A DNA stretch of 64,000 bases, from positions 186,001 through 250,000 of the forward strand of contig JAIVFI010000031.1 in the NCBI GenBank assembly GCA_025558095.1, written 5' to 3'. A program made the translations under genes and the position numbers. This stretch comes from Hyaloraphidium curvatum (taxonomy: Eukaryota > Monoblepharomycota > Hyaloraphidiomycetes > Hyaloraphidiales > Hyaloraphidiaceae). Below, in pieces: positions 11,132-20,899 of the stretch. Numbering within the stretch: position 1 is the first letter of the stretch; each line of letters opens with the position of its first letter. The notes under the pieces are model-generated. The model searched no databases, was not told where the DNA came from, and was given only the letters and a program-made list of their open reading frames with translations.

Positions 11132-13649
11132 ATGGGGGCCGATGGACAGAAATCGGGGTCCCAGGCGCCCCGGAAACGCGCCAAGGCAGGGAAGCTGAAT
11201 CTCTTCGACGTCATCGAGAGCCAGCTCTCTACGGTCACTGCTGGGGCGAGCGAACCTGCTGTTGGAGGTGGAAAGCCGCCCAAAGTGGCATCGGCTGCTT
11301 CAGCTCCTCGTCGTGCCGGGGAACGGCCGCCCGTGAACTCCGGAACACCACACGGAGGGCCACCGTCGGTCGTTGGTTCCCTCGCGGCATCCAAATCCAG
11401 CACGGGCCTAGTTCAGCGAATTTCCACGCTCCAGGTGGCAGCTGGAGTATGTTGCCACGGTCCAGCTGGTACCCAACCCGAGTGACCACGGCCACCACAG
11501 GATGTCGACAAGCCGGCCGTTGATAAGCACAGAGGCTTCCAGAGGGAAACACCGAGGCCCAAGAAGCTGACTGCAACCAAGCGCGCCGTGTTGCTCCAGC
11601 GTGGCCTTGCCGGGGTTTCTCCGGCAGACCGAACGGGCAGCGGATCAACGACGGGAGTGGTCGTGGACGCCGAAAAAGGAGTGCCGTCGGACACCCTCAC
11701 GTCTGATTCGGAATCTTCTGAGGCATCCGACAATGCGTCAAACGAACCGGAGGAGACGTCGGAATCGTCCCAGTCCAACTCTGAAGGTGTTGAACTCCAT
11801 CGGGATCTGGACGGTGTTGAGTTCCGGTCGGCGAGTGAGGCCGAGGGGCTGCGCATACCCGGGACCGGTGGAGCCTACGACGCGCCTAGCGCCTCGTCAA
11901 CAGGGGCGGCATCCTTGCGGCCGGTTTGGGACGGCGTCAATGCAAGGCTCGGTTGGGAGGGAGAGCGGTCGCGGCCCAGCGATGGTGGTGGCGCAAGTTC
12001 GGACCAAGATGTCCCTCTTGAAGCATCGGAAGCTACAGGCGATCCTGCGCAGCCCAAAACGCGACGGCGCCGGAAAAAGAAGGCATCTGCGGAGACTTCT
12101 TCTGGCACCAGACCTTCAGTGGGGCCCACCCATGTTCAGCACAGGTATAGTGCACCATCTCCGATGGTGCATGTTGCTGAGCATCTTACCGTGTTTCCAT
12201 AGCTACTGCACCCAAAGCCCGAGCTCTTCACACGATTCCTTGGTCCGGGATCTGCTGGACAAGCTCGTGCAGTTCCAAACTCGGAGTCGGAATTTGAATC
12301 CAGTGAAGGTAAGAGACCCGGTCGGTTAATAGCCGGTTCCTGAATCGAAACTCCACAGGCAAAGTCGAAGAGGAGAATCGTGCTCGGTCTGCGAGAGGTA
12401 CTGCGCCACTGCATGCGGGGTAAGCTGAAGAGCGTGATTGTTGCCACGAACGTGGAACCTTCGCCAGGTCCAGGTGAGACTTTTCGCAACTTGCAAGCGA
12501 AGCGATTGTGATGGGTTGCCAGCTGGAACCACGCAGTTCCTTACGTCTCTCCTTGACACCTGCACCCTCAACTCGGTTCCGGTCGTCTTCTCGATGACCC
12601 GCCGGCAGCTTGCCTCTGCCATCGTTCACACGCGGGAGGTTGCGGTGACGTGCGTGGGCATCCTGTCCTATGATGGGGCTGAGGAGCTGTTTCGGGCTGT
12701 CATATCGGGAAGCGAAGCCTTGCATGAGGATTGGCTGGGCAACTTTTGTGCTGGAGACGCAGTTCGGGAGCGAAACGAGAATCCCATTTGGAGGGCATGC
12801 TGGGAAGGTTACCGGGATCCACGCATTGTCTCGCTGTGTCTTGCGAACGGTTGGAGCCCGGATGAGGTCGACAGCGTCAACGGAGAGACTCCACTCATGG
12901 TGGCCGTGAAACGCGGCAATCGCATAGCTGCGGCAAACGTGCTGAAGTTTTCCGATCCCGATATCGGCCTGCGTAACTTCGAGGGGAAGACGGTTGTGCA
13001 CTTGGCGTGCGAGGTTGGCGTGGACTCAATATTGAAGGACATCTTTGAGAGCATAGGCAGCGCCTTGGGTAAGCCGGATTCCGACGGCCTCAAGACATTC
13101 ATTCGTCTGCTGCAGACCAAGTCGTACGCAGGCATGGCACCTGTTGATTACGCAGCAGCTGGAGGACACGCTGCATGCCTGCGCCTCCTTGCCATTTACG
13201 CCAACTCCTGGGGGTGCGTCGCCAATCTGGCCTTGGATCAAAAGGGTTACGATGGGGAGACACCAATTGCTCGGCTGGCCCGGGGAACGCCTCCCGAGTG
13301 CCTTGGTATCCTGCTTCCCTTGACCTCCTCGCTCAATGTGTTGAAGGACGCCCTGCATGTTGCGGTTGATTCTGGTGCTGTGGATGCTGCAAGGCTCATA
13401 CTGTTCCGCATGGAGGCAGTGGTAATGCTGGATACCGTGGCTGCAAACGGAGGAGGAAACACTGGCTCAAGGAAGACCGTATCTGCAAAAGACCGCGGCC
13501 AAGGACTGGCTTCCATCCTGAACATTGCAAACGATGAAAGAAGGCTCCTTCTCGATGTTGCCATGCAGGCAGAAGGAGAAGACGGTGTGATCGTAAAGCT
13601 TCTTCAAGATCATGGTGCATGCATGCCCACCACGTTGGGTGCAGAATAG
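11132..13649 (+). CDS. SECIS-binding-protein-2-like L7Ae protein fused to ankyrin repeats
   Basis: Five exons: 11132-11434, 11501-12144, 12203-12308, 12359-12473, 12523-13649; 764 residues. Residues 1-300 are a low-complexity, Ser/Glu-rich, Lys-tailed region. The spliced middle reads QHSYCTQSPSSSHDSLVRDL, then KLVQFQTRSRN, SKRRIVLGLREVLRH, GKLKSVIVATNVE, VPVVFSMTRRQLASAI and CVGILSYDGAEELF. That is the L7Ae RNA-binding (kink-turn) domain in the arrangement of SBP2/SECISBP2L, which recruits the selenocysteine elongation factor to SECIS elements. About 270 further residues carry degenerate ankyrin repeats (NGETPLMVAVKRGN, FEGKTVVHLACEVG, AGMAPVDYAAAGGHAACLRLL). The family call rests on several conserved blocks; a role in selenoprotein synthesis is inference. 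Confidence 0.75.
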
Positions 13650-13920
13650 AAGACTGATGATTCCATTGTGCGGTGCGGGGAAAAGTCTGACGCAGAGGAG
13701 CAGCTACAGTGCCATTGTCAAGGAAACACAAGACACTTTACGGAGCAGATCATGCCACATCTTTTGATGTGATGAAGGCTCAATACTCTTGCAGCAGGGT
13801 TGCAGCAACTAGTGATATTGGTGGATCCAGACTCTTTGAGAAATCTCCCTGGCCGTAGTGGCCATGCCACAACATGTGGGCAGAGGTAAGGTTCCCTCAA
13901 AACAGCGGCTCCGTTTCAGT
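13650..13920. other. Intergenic stretch after the SBP2-like gene
   Basis: No coding frame or known repeat recognised. It holds a perfect 6-bp stem/4-nt loop hairpin at 13756-13771 and ends where LINE-derived sequence begins. It probably includes the 3' UTR of the upstream gene. Confidence 0.5.
13756..13771 (+). other. Perfect short hairpin in the presumed 3' UTR
   Basis: CACATC-TTTT-GATGTG, 107 nt after the stop of the SBP2-like gene. The fold is short, and its role is unknown; it lacks the AUGA/AA quartet of a SECIS element. Confidence 0.3.
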
Positions 13921-14083
13921 GTCCCTTCAGAGTCTCGGTCTTGAGCTCCTTGTAGAGCAGGGTCAGCTGTTTGATGACCATGAGGAACTTGATGGCTCCC
14001 TCGTGGTCATGGACTGCAAGAGGCGTACTGGCCAGTGAATGCATACAGACAAGCCAGGTGAGGTAGATTTGGGCTGATGGTGG
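13921..14083 (-). mobile_element. Old LINE fragment
   Basis: Antisense sequence closely resembling 14787-14955 of the neighbouring LINE (same order of CTTGAGCTCCTTGTAGAGCAG, GAGGAACTTGA, ACTGCAAGAGG, GCATACAGACAAGCCA), with scattered substitutions and indels. It is a second, more diverged copy abutting the 3' end of the larger one. Confidence 0.75.
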
Positions 14084-14086
14084 GTG

Positions 14087-17000
14087 TAGAATAGTATTGG
14101 TGACCCGGACCTGCCCCTGCGCTGGCTTGGCCGCTGTTACACCATCAGTTTGCTGCTAATTTGAAGTGTGTCATCGTGCATCTTTTTCATTTTCCCTGTT
14201 TTCTGTCCTTCATGGACTTTGAGATGAAGCTGGCAATGGAGTTGAGGGCCTTCTCCTTCTGCCGCCTCGCTTTGATCGTGGGCTCGAACTCCTTGATGCT
14301 AAGAGCCCAGAGCCAGGTCTCCATGTTCCACTCGCGGCCTAGTGCTTCCAATCTAGTCTGCAGCTTCTGGCGCCGCTCCGCATTTGCTGAACAGTGAAAC
14401 AGAAAGTGTTGTTCGTCTCCAATGTGCTCAGGGTCATGCTTGCACGTTCTCTGCTGCACCTCAAGTCCTTGGTGCCTGCCTGTCTCCACCTCCAGGTCGT
14501 GGGTAGAGCAGAGCAGCTTCTGGACGTCCCTCCGGTGCTTCTCCACCCGGATTAGGGATGGTCCGATGTGGCCAAAGGTCATGTCACACATCCTCCAAAA
14601 GTGCAGTTTGTCGTTGTCCTTGAGCCTCTGGGCATTGATCTCCCTGAACTTGCCCTTCACAAGATTCTCCACAGTCTCCTTGGCCCATGAAAGAGTGTCC
14701 TTCTCCCATGCCACATCTCCCTCCCCTCCTCTCCACCATAGTATACAAGTAGTTCCCCCCCCAGGAAGGCAGCCCAGTTCCAGCACCCCTTCAGTGCCTC
14801 GATCTTGAGCTCCTTGTAGAGCAGTTACAATGCAGGGTCAGCTGTTTTGATGCGCATGAGGAACTTGAGAGCCGACTCATGGTCATGAACTGCAAGAGGG
14901 TACTGGCCAGTGATCGCATACAGACAAGCCAAGGAGGTTGATTTGGGCTGATGAGGGACAGCACGAAGGGCCATGCATGTCACTTTGTCCCTGGTGCTTT
15001 CCCCGGCAAGGTACTCCTCCTTCGGCATCTCAACAATGAATGGGTTCCCATATTGGCCCACCGCCTTGACCTTCGTGTTGTAGAGCTTGAGCTGGACGTC
15101 AGGACTCATCCCAGCCTGCTCCCTGATGTCGCAGAGCCAGAGCCCATAAGCAGCATTCATCTTGGCCTCCCTGCCATGCACATGGTCCTTGCTCCGCCCA
15201 GTTGATGTGAGCTGGTACCCCAGAAGCTTGAAGCTGTCGACCCTCTTCAGCTCCTGGCCCCTGTACAGGAGCTTCAACGGTGGGGTATCCTCCTGGCCAT
15301 CCACTCTGTTTTGCTGACGTTGATCTCCAGCCCATTGGCATTGGCATATGCAGACAAAAGATCCAGCTGCATCTTGGCATCTTTCACCGTCTTCGAGATC
15401 AAAGTGGTGTTGTCTGCCAAGAACAAAGCCAGCAAGCTGACCATCCTTTATTTCCTGATCCTCCTCTTCCTCAAACACCATGCCCAGATCCATCCCTTTT
15501 GCACCATTGGCCTCCATGAAAGCAGTGATGTCGTTGATGAACAAGATGAAAAACAGCGATGAGAGGGTGGGGTTCCCCCTGCTTCACTCCAGTTAGGAAC
15601 TTGATGAAGTCCGACTTTGTGCCGTCCTCATCCCGGAGCCTTCCCCACACCGGACCCGCCCAAACGCCATCTCGAACATGTCAACAATCTGTTTGGGTGT
15701 GTACACCCATCTCCTCCAGCTTCTTCCACAACCTCGGGTGTTCCACCGTGTCAAAAGCCTTTGTGAATTCTACAAACACCATGATCAGCTTCTCCTTGCA
15801 TGCCTTGGCCAACGAGAAGAGTGCCTCAGCGAGAAACACTGCATGAAGGGTTGACCTCCGTGCCTGGAATCCAAACTGCGAGCCTTCCAGCAGCTTGTTG
15901 CACTCAGCCCAGGGAGCTAGCCGAGCGTTACAGACCAGCAGGGAAAAGACCTTCTCCAGCGTCCTCTCTATGCTGATGCCTCGGTAGTTGCCAGCCACGT
16001 TCTTGGGCCCCTTCTTGTGCAGCATCACCAGCAGTGTCTGGCCCCAGTCATCCATCTTGACGCCATTGAGCACGTCGTTGAGGAAGTTGACAACAGCTTG
16101 CTTCAGTACTGCAGTCCCGTACTTGACGAACTCGAGCCGGATCCCATCCTCATCCTTTGCCTTGCCGTTGGGGGCCTTCTTCAAGACCCTCTCCAGCTCC
16201 TTGAGGGTGATGGGGCGCAGCAGGTCTCCAGAAGGCGTGATCGTGGCCTTGGGAAGTGGTGGAAACGTGAGCCTTGGATCCTCCTCGATCTTGGTCACGT
16301 ACTCGGCGCTGGCGACCATCTCCATGTGGCGCACCAGCTCTGCAAAGGGCACGGGGTTGCCCTTGCGCCTTGCGTGAGCCTTTCCAAGCAGCTGGTAGTA
16401 CCCCTTAGGCTCTCGCCTGAAGAGTCGCTCTAGCAGCTTGGAGTTCTCTCGCTCAGCAACCCTCCGCATCCTCTTCTCCAACTTCTTCCGCTCCTTCTCC
16501 AGCTCCCGCGTCTTCCCCTGGTACTCCTTCTTCCACTCGTCTTTCTCCATGAGGGATCGCAGCTCAAGAAGGCGTGACAGCTTCCGATCGATCTCGACCC
16601 TCTCTGCCGAGTCCGCAAAGCCGTTGAGGAACTTGTCCGCCTCTTCGTGTACGCTGACCTTGTCGTACTTCTTCTTCGCGACCTTGTTCACCACTGCCAT
16701 GATCTGGATGAGCCGGTTGCACTTGTCGGATCCAGCTTGAAGTTGCTCGTACTCTTGCATTGCCTCCTTGACCCAGGGCTCATCGTAGAGGTTTCGCATT
16801 ATTGCGAGGAAGTGGAAGTCGCACGGCACGGGCTTGCAGTGCGGCTTGTTCTCTTTCGCAGCTGGTCGCACGAGGTTGGCCTTGATGGTCAGGCTCAGGG
16901 CCATGTGGTCTGAGGTGACGACCCAGCCTTCCTTCACAAATGCAAGCTGGGTGACCGTCCCGTAGCGGCTCTGCGGCACGATTGCGTAGTCCAAGGTGCT

Positions 17001-17246
17001 GTCCTGCTCGCCATCCTTTCCTGCGCGAGTTGTTGCCCCCGGCTCAAGGCGCCCATTCAGGATCACCAGCTCCTCCTCGTGGCACAGTGCAAGTAGCTGT
17101 TTCCTCCTCCGATCCGTGCGCTGCTCCGACCGGATTACACGCTTTCCGAAGCTCGTGCCACGCACGTCGCTGTTTGCCTCGCTTATCCCCACATGTGCGT
17201 TCAGGTCCCCGATCACGATCGGCATGTCGCACCCAGCCACAATCCC
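14087..17246 (-). mobile_element. 5'-truncated non-LTR retrotransposon (LINE) copy
   Basis: Minus-strand LINE of about 3.2 kb. It begins inside the apurinic-type endonuclease domain, runs through reverse transcriptase and a C-terminal Cys/His domain, and ends with the family's 3' UTR (a block ending GGTCCGGGTCACCAATACTATTCT in this strand). The abrupt loss of coding similarity at about 17246 marks the 5' truncation. The same 3' end occurs at 18465-18541 and 33655-33733, which defines the family's 3' boundary. Confidence 0.88.
14187..17246 (-). pseudogene. LINE ORF2 remnant (endonuclease + reverse transcriptase), frameshifted
   Basis: Endonuclease motifs IVIGDLNAHVG and TSDHMALSLT (about 17210 and 16900) are followed by a coiled, basic linker and RT blocks (NGKAKDEDGIRLEFVKYG, NYRGISIERTLEKVFSLLV, SQFGFQARRSTLHAVFLAEA, VEFTKAFDTVEHPRLW). 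A frameshift at about 15700 ends the 533-codon frame right after the TKAFDTVEH block. In the restored frame the catalytic YXDD position reads LADN instead of FADD (about 15415). A C-terminal domain with C-x-H-D and DEQHFLFHC follows at 14187-14786. The frameshift and lost catalytic Asp make it dead. Confidence 0.88.
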
Positions 17247-17548
17247 TGAAACTCCAATCCAGCCACATCCACCCTGCCCCACCCCGCCCGCCGCTCGCGC
17301 ACTCTCTGGGTCGCAAGCGGCGGGGAAGCAGTGTCCGGGGACGTCGTGCTTTAGGGCTCTGGCCTTCTAGCGCGGCGCCGGCGTGGTGTGCGGACTGCGG
17401 AACCGGGGACGCGCTGACGGGACCGGCTGCCCTAACCGGTTCCCCAAGCGTGGCAGGCAACGTCGCGCGGGCGTCTGAGGAGCTCATTGTCCTCTGGAAG
17501 CTCGCGCGCGCTGCCCTGCGGGGCGGCTATGCTCTTCCCCAAGGGGCA

Positions 17549-18215
17549 ACGCGTCTGTTTGGGCTCAAGCAACGTCGCGTGCCAAGAACGCGACGAGGCC
17601 CACCCTACCGCGTGCCTCACGTGCGCCGCTCAAGAAGTGCAACTACAGCCGCGTGGCTCTCTGGCTCTGGGCGCGGATATACCGGCACTTCGACGGGCAG
17701 TGTGCGGCAAACACGAGGTCGCGTCGCTCCCCGGACGCGGCCGCAAACATTCCAGCGGCCAAACGCGTGCGCTTTCTGGTGCGGAAGGACGCGAATGGAG
17801 CAAGCAGCTGCGTGGCTCAGTGGCCCTAAGCGAAGCTGACTGCCCGCGGACGTGCCTCATGAGGAGGGGTCGGCGACCCACAAACAACGGCACTCCGGGG
17901 ATTCCGGTCTCCGGACACGTATCCAGACGCGTGCGTCCTCTTGTGCGAGGGGGCGCGGACAGGTGCAGATTGCTACGCGGCTCACTGGCTCTGTGCGTGG
18001 CCATTTGCCACTGGTGTTCCTGTGCGGCGCCGGTGACGTGTGGTGACAACATCGAGGGGACTCTGGTCTCCAAATTAGCACCCTGACGCGTGCGCTTCTT
18101 CAGTGGGGGCCGCAAATGGGATCATAAATCTGCAGCGCGCTTCGGCGCAATCTGCCGTGGGTCCAGCTGGGGGGCAAGCGGCACCAAACAACCCGTGACG
18201 CGTATTGTCGCGTTG
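17549..18215. repeat. Degenerate ~160-bp tandem repeat region
   Basis: Units share ordered motifs: GCGTGGCTCWSTGGC at 17651, 17810 and (diverged) 17975, and ACGCGTGCG at 17763, 17928 and 18085. That is a period of 157-165 bp, with weaker copies on either side. A 199-codon frame (17487-18086) stays open across three units and encodes a Cys-rich repeat around LRGSVAL, but no start, splice or family match supports a gene. The flanks 17247-17548 and 18216-18464 show nothing recognisable beyond GC-rich sequence and an AACC-rich patch near 18240-18350. Confidence 0.55.
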
Positions 18216-18464
18216 CACAAACACACAACTGCCCTATTGAGGGGCGAACCAAACCAAACTCTTCGGCTTGGGACCTAGATGAAGCTGCACGTTGGACATG
18301 CACCTGCTAGATGGGAAGGTCCCAACCCCAAACCGAAACCAAACTGCTCTTTACCTCTGGAAGGTTTTTCACCTTCGTGGGAAGGTTTTCATGCCAGCAA
18401 ACACACCGGGGACTGTGAACATCCTGTAGGCACATTGGAAAGCGGAGGCAGATAGGTCACCCTA

Positions 18465-18550
18465 GCTAAACTGATGGTGTAATAGCGGCCAAGCCAAGGG
18501 CAGGTCCGGGTCACCAATACCATTCCATTCCATTCCATTCCTGAGAACCT
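18465..18550 (+). mobile_element. LINE 3' end with ATTCC tail
   Basis: Plus-strand copy of the LINE 3' UTR (CTGATGGTGTAATAGCGGCCAAG through GGTCCGGGTCACCAATACC), followed by about five CATTC/ATTCC units at 18517-18541. The copy is nearly completely 5'-truncated. It is directly followed by endonuclease sequence of another LINE on the opposite strand, the site into which the copia composite inserted. Confidence 0.75.
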
Positions 18551-18555
18551 CGACC
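18551..18555. repeat. Left target-site duplication of the copia composite (CGACC)
   Basis: CGACC directly precedes the left LTR (TGTTGCTGG). The same five bases directly follow the right LTR at 31439-31443. Rejoining the flanks gives AACCTCGACCACATCT, which aligns with LINE sequence AACCTCGTCCACATCT near 35880. Confidence 0.85.
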
Positions 18556-18771
18556 TGTTGCTGGCGATGGATGGATGTGTTTGGAGCCGTTGGATCGAGT
18601 TGGAGTTGGCCTTGGAGTTGGATGTTGGACTTGGATGGATGGGTGGATCTTGGCTAGACAATAACCTAGGAGGGCGGCTCTAAGAAAAGGGAGAATAACA
18701 CAACAAACACCAGGAACGCCACCTGCTTCATCCGCACCTGTCTCTGGGCGCCTGTGACCAAGGGTCTTTGA
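18556..18771 (+). repeat. Left LTR of copia copy A
   Basis: 216 bp, from TGTTGCTGGCG to GGGTCTTTGA; same ends and length as the LTRs at 22593 (inverted), 25053 and 31223. The 3' end is GA, not the usual CA, but is fixed by the CGACC duplication that follows the right LTR. Confidence 0.9.
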
Positions 18772-18793
18772 GATTAAGAGTCTCACCTGCTCT
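18772..18793 (+). promoter_or_regulatory. Primer-binding site of copia copy A (tRNA-Lys(CUU)-like)
   Basis: Sequence directly after the LTR, GATTAAGAGTCTCACCTGCTCT. With the last LTR bases it is the reverse complement of TGAGACTCTTAATCTCA, the anticodon stem-loop of many eukaryotic tRNA-Lys(CUU); AGAGCA upstream would be the 3' side of the D-stem. This implies priming by the 5' half of tRNA-Lys cut in the anticodon region, as Drosophila copia uses a 5' fragment of initiator tRNA-Met. The identical site in copy B is 25269-25290. Confidence 0.6.
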
Positions 18794-18833
18794 GACACGT
18801 ACCTGCTACCCCTGGAAGCCCGCCCGCGACAGG

Positions 18834-20138
18834 ATGACAGCCAATGATGCCGACAAGCCCATCCTGCTCAACACCGGTGATAACATGGTCCAGTGGGACC
18901 GCAAGGCCCCCATCTACCTCAACAAGCTCGGGGTGTACGAGTACGTCGTCAACAACGTCCTCAGCCTCGACTGGCAGCTCGAGCAGGCTCGCAAGCGGGC
19001 CGCTGAGCGCGGCAACGCTCCAGGGCTGACCGACCGGCAGAGGGATGCCATCCTTATCGAGGAAGAGAAGGCCGCGCACGCGACCCTCACGGAACACAAG
19101 TTCAGGACGACGGCCGAAAAGGCCTACGGCGAGCTCATGTTGATGCTCGACGACGTCCTCCAGGAAGCATTCGACGAGCCCAAGACGGCCTACGACCTCT
19201 GGATCGCGATTCACAAGAAGTTCAAGGTTGGAAAGGCGCGCCTGGTACACGCGTCCCAGGTCCGCGTAAACAAGTGGCAGTGGGACGCTTCAAAGACTGT
19301 GGACCAGAACTTCAACGAGCTGCTCAGCATCAAGTCAGAGAGGGCTGCGCACAAGAAACCGCTCTCAGACTACGACGTGGCCCTGATGGTGACATTCACC
19401 GAAGGTTTTCCGTTCGCGGAGCTCCAAGGATTCTGGGGCCGAATCATTGACGAGGACGGACACTTCGACCAAGATGGCAAGAGCGAGAGTATAACGTTCT
19501 CGTTCAATGGCATGCGGGATGCGGCTAACACGGCCCAAGGAAACAAGAAACCGGATGCACCTGTCAAGATGACAGTCCCGGCGACGCTCCCGCCCCCTGC
19601 TGGATTTGGCCCCGGTTTCGCTGCCTATCAGCCGCACCAACAAGTTCCCCGTGGTGGTGGCAACCCCAGTCGGCCTCCGCAGCGCCCCTGTAACGAGCAC
19701 GGTCGCTACGCTCCGTACCCCAGCTACAGGCCGAGCGGCATGGCTCCTATCCAAGGCCAGGGCCATGATCCTCGGATGCGCGGCCGCGGGTTGGCACGTG
19801 GCGGAGGCCGCGGCTACTACCCCGCACCGAGGCCGATGGGCGGCCCAAGCTACCGCCCGGCTGGCGCTGCCGTTTGGAGGCCGGCTCCGGTGACCAGTGA
19901 GATCACCTGCCGCGAATGCGGCAAGCCGGGACACGTGGCATCGGCGTGCCCCGACAAGAAGTGCCACAATTGCAACGGCAAGGGGCACGTACAGCGCGAG
20001 TGCCCGTCACCGCCCCAGCAGCCGTACGCCATGCTGGCAGATGCCCAGATGGAACACAGCGAGGGTGAGAATCGGGGGGGGATCCTGGGCCGAGGTGCCC
20101 GCACCGCGAAGGGGCTGCGGTGCTCGGCGCTTGGTTGA
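18834..20138 (+). CDS. Copia copy A Gag polyprotein (intact)
   Basis: 434 residues from ATG 18834 (MTANDADKPILLNTG). The N-terminal half is a typical UBN2/copia-gag fold (NMVQWDRKAPIYLNKLGVYE, TAYDLWIAIHKKFK, VALMVTFTEGFPFAEL). A Pro/Gly/Arg-rich linker follows, then two CCHC zinc knuckles (CRECGKPGHVASAC and CHNCNGKGHVQREC). Gag forms the virus-like particle and binds the element RNA. The frame is uninterrupted, unlike copy B's. The stop at about 20138 is followed by about 760 nt of non-pol sequence before the pol ATG. Confidence 0.9.
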   Translation: MTANDADKPILLNTGDNMVQWDRKAPIYLNKLGVYEYVVNNVLSLDWQLEQARKRAAERGNAPGLTDRQRDAILIEEEKAAHATLTEHKFRTTAEKAYGELMLMLDDVLQEAFDEPKTAYDLWIAIHKKFKVGKARLVHASQVRVNKWQWDASKTVDQNFNELLSIKSERAAHKKPLSDYDVALMVTFTEGFPFAELQGFWGRIIDEDGHFDQDGKSESITFSFNGMRDAANTAQGNKKPDAPVKMTVPATLPPPAGFGPGFAAYQPHQQVPRGGGNPSRPPQRPCNEHGRYAPYPSYRPSGMAPIQGQGHDPRMRGRGLARGGGRGYYPAPRPMGGPSYRPAGAAVWRPAPVTSEITCRECGKPGHVASACPDKKCHNCNGKGHVQRECPSPPQQPYAMLADAQMEHSEGENRGGILGRGARTAKGLRCSALG

Positions 20139-20144
20139 AAAGGA

Positions 20145-20300
20145 GGGCCGCGGGCTCCGCGTCGCGAAGGGCCGAGGGCCAGACGCTTGAAGAAGAGGGC
20201 CGCGGGCTCTGCGTCACGAAGGGCCGAGGGCCAGACGCTTGAAGAAGAGGGCCGCGGGCCCCGCGTCGCGAAGGGCCGAGGGCCAGACGCTTGAAGAAGA
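20145..20300 (+). repeat. 52-bp minisatellite between gag and pol (copy A)
   Basis: Three units of exactly 52 bp (starts 20145, 20197, 20249) of GGGCCGCGGGCTCCGCG...GACGCTTGAAGAAGA, then degenerate GC-rich units to about 20430. The array is repeated in copy B at 26247-26402. It separates gag from pol, and frames reading through it are artefacts of the repeat. Confidence 0.85.
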
Positions 20301-20715
20301 GCGCCGCGAAGGGGCCGCGGGCCCGGCGTGTGGAGTGTGGGCCGCGGGCCCGGCGTCGCGAAGGGGCCCGTGTGCCCAGTGCCTGAGGCCGCGGTTGCCT
20401 GCCAGGAGGGGCCGCGGGCCCAGCGCTAGGTGTGGAGTTTGAGTGCGAGAAGTGACGGGACGCTGGGCACATCACCAGCCGCCGACGCGGGGGACCAGCG
20501 TCGGTGGCTGGTCGCGCACGAAACCTCGCACCCTCGTCCCATTTGATGCTGATCATCTTTCTCATCTTTCTCCTCCTTTCTCCTCTCGCCCATACTTGGT
20601 GCCATGCCTGCTCTTCCCTCCGATGCCGTTTCTTTTTGTTCATCCGGTAAGATGGCAGTGCCGCGAACGAAGGTAACTCACCCGCCCCGCACCCCGATCG
20701 CTCTTCATCGCAGCA

Positions 20716-20872
20716 TTGCCTGACAGCCTTTGGCTTCCTGGGATACGGCTCGATGCATGGTGACAGTGAGGGAGCCGATTTTGGCTATGTCGGCTACGAC
20801 CAAGAGTCCGGCGGCGGAGTGACTTACGGCGACGCCTTCGGAGCGACCTACGGCGACGGCTTCGACAACTGA
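20716..20872 (+). other. Short in-frame leader ORF separated from pol by one TGA
   Basis: An open frame, with ATG at 20751, encodes a Gly/Tyr/Asp-rich peptide (GYVGYDQESGGGVTYGDAFG) ending DGFDN at TGA 20870-20872. Nine codons later, in the same frame, is the pol ATG (20900). The arrangement is identical in copy B (TGA 26972-26974). It could be a leader, a spliced exon (CTGACAG lies at its left end) or a readthrough site; none is established. Confidence 0.4.
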
Positions 20873-20899
20873 CTACGTAGCGGCGGGGAGGCCGCTGCG

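Noticed and set aside
13756-13771. Hairpin as a SECIS element
   Set aside because: Too short, and lacks the AUGA...GA quartet and apical adenines; the gene has no in-frame TGA.
16982-17839. 285-codon plus-strand frame at the LINE edge
   Set aside because: Half is antisense to the LINE endonuclease and half is the tandem repeat; composition Arg/Ser/Pro-rich without a family.
19903-20643. 246-codon minus-strand frame (also 26005-26745)
   Set aside because: Runs through the 52-bp minisatellite, whose length and composition keep frames open; antisense to gag.
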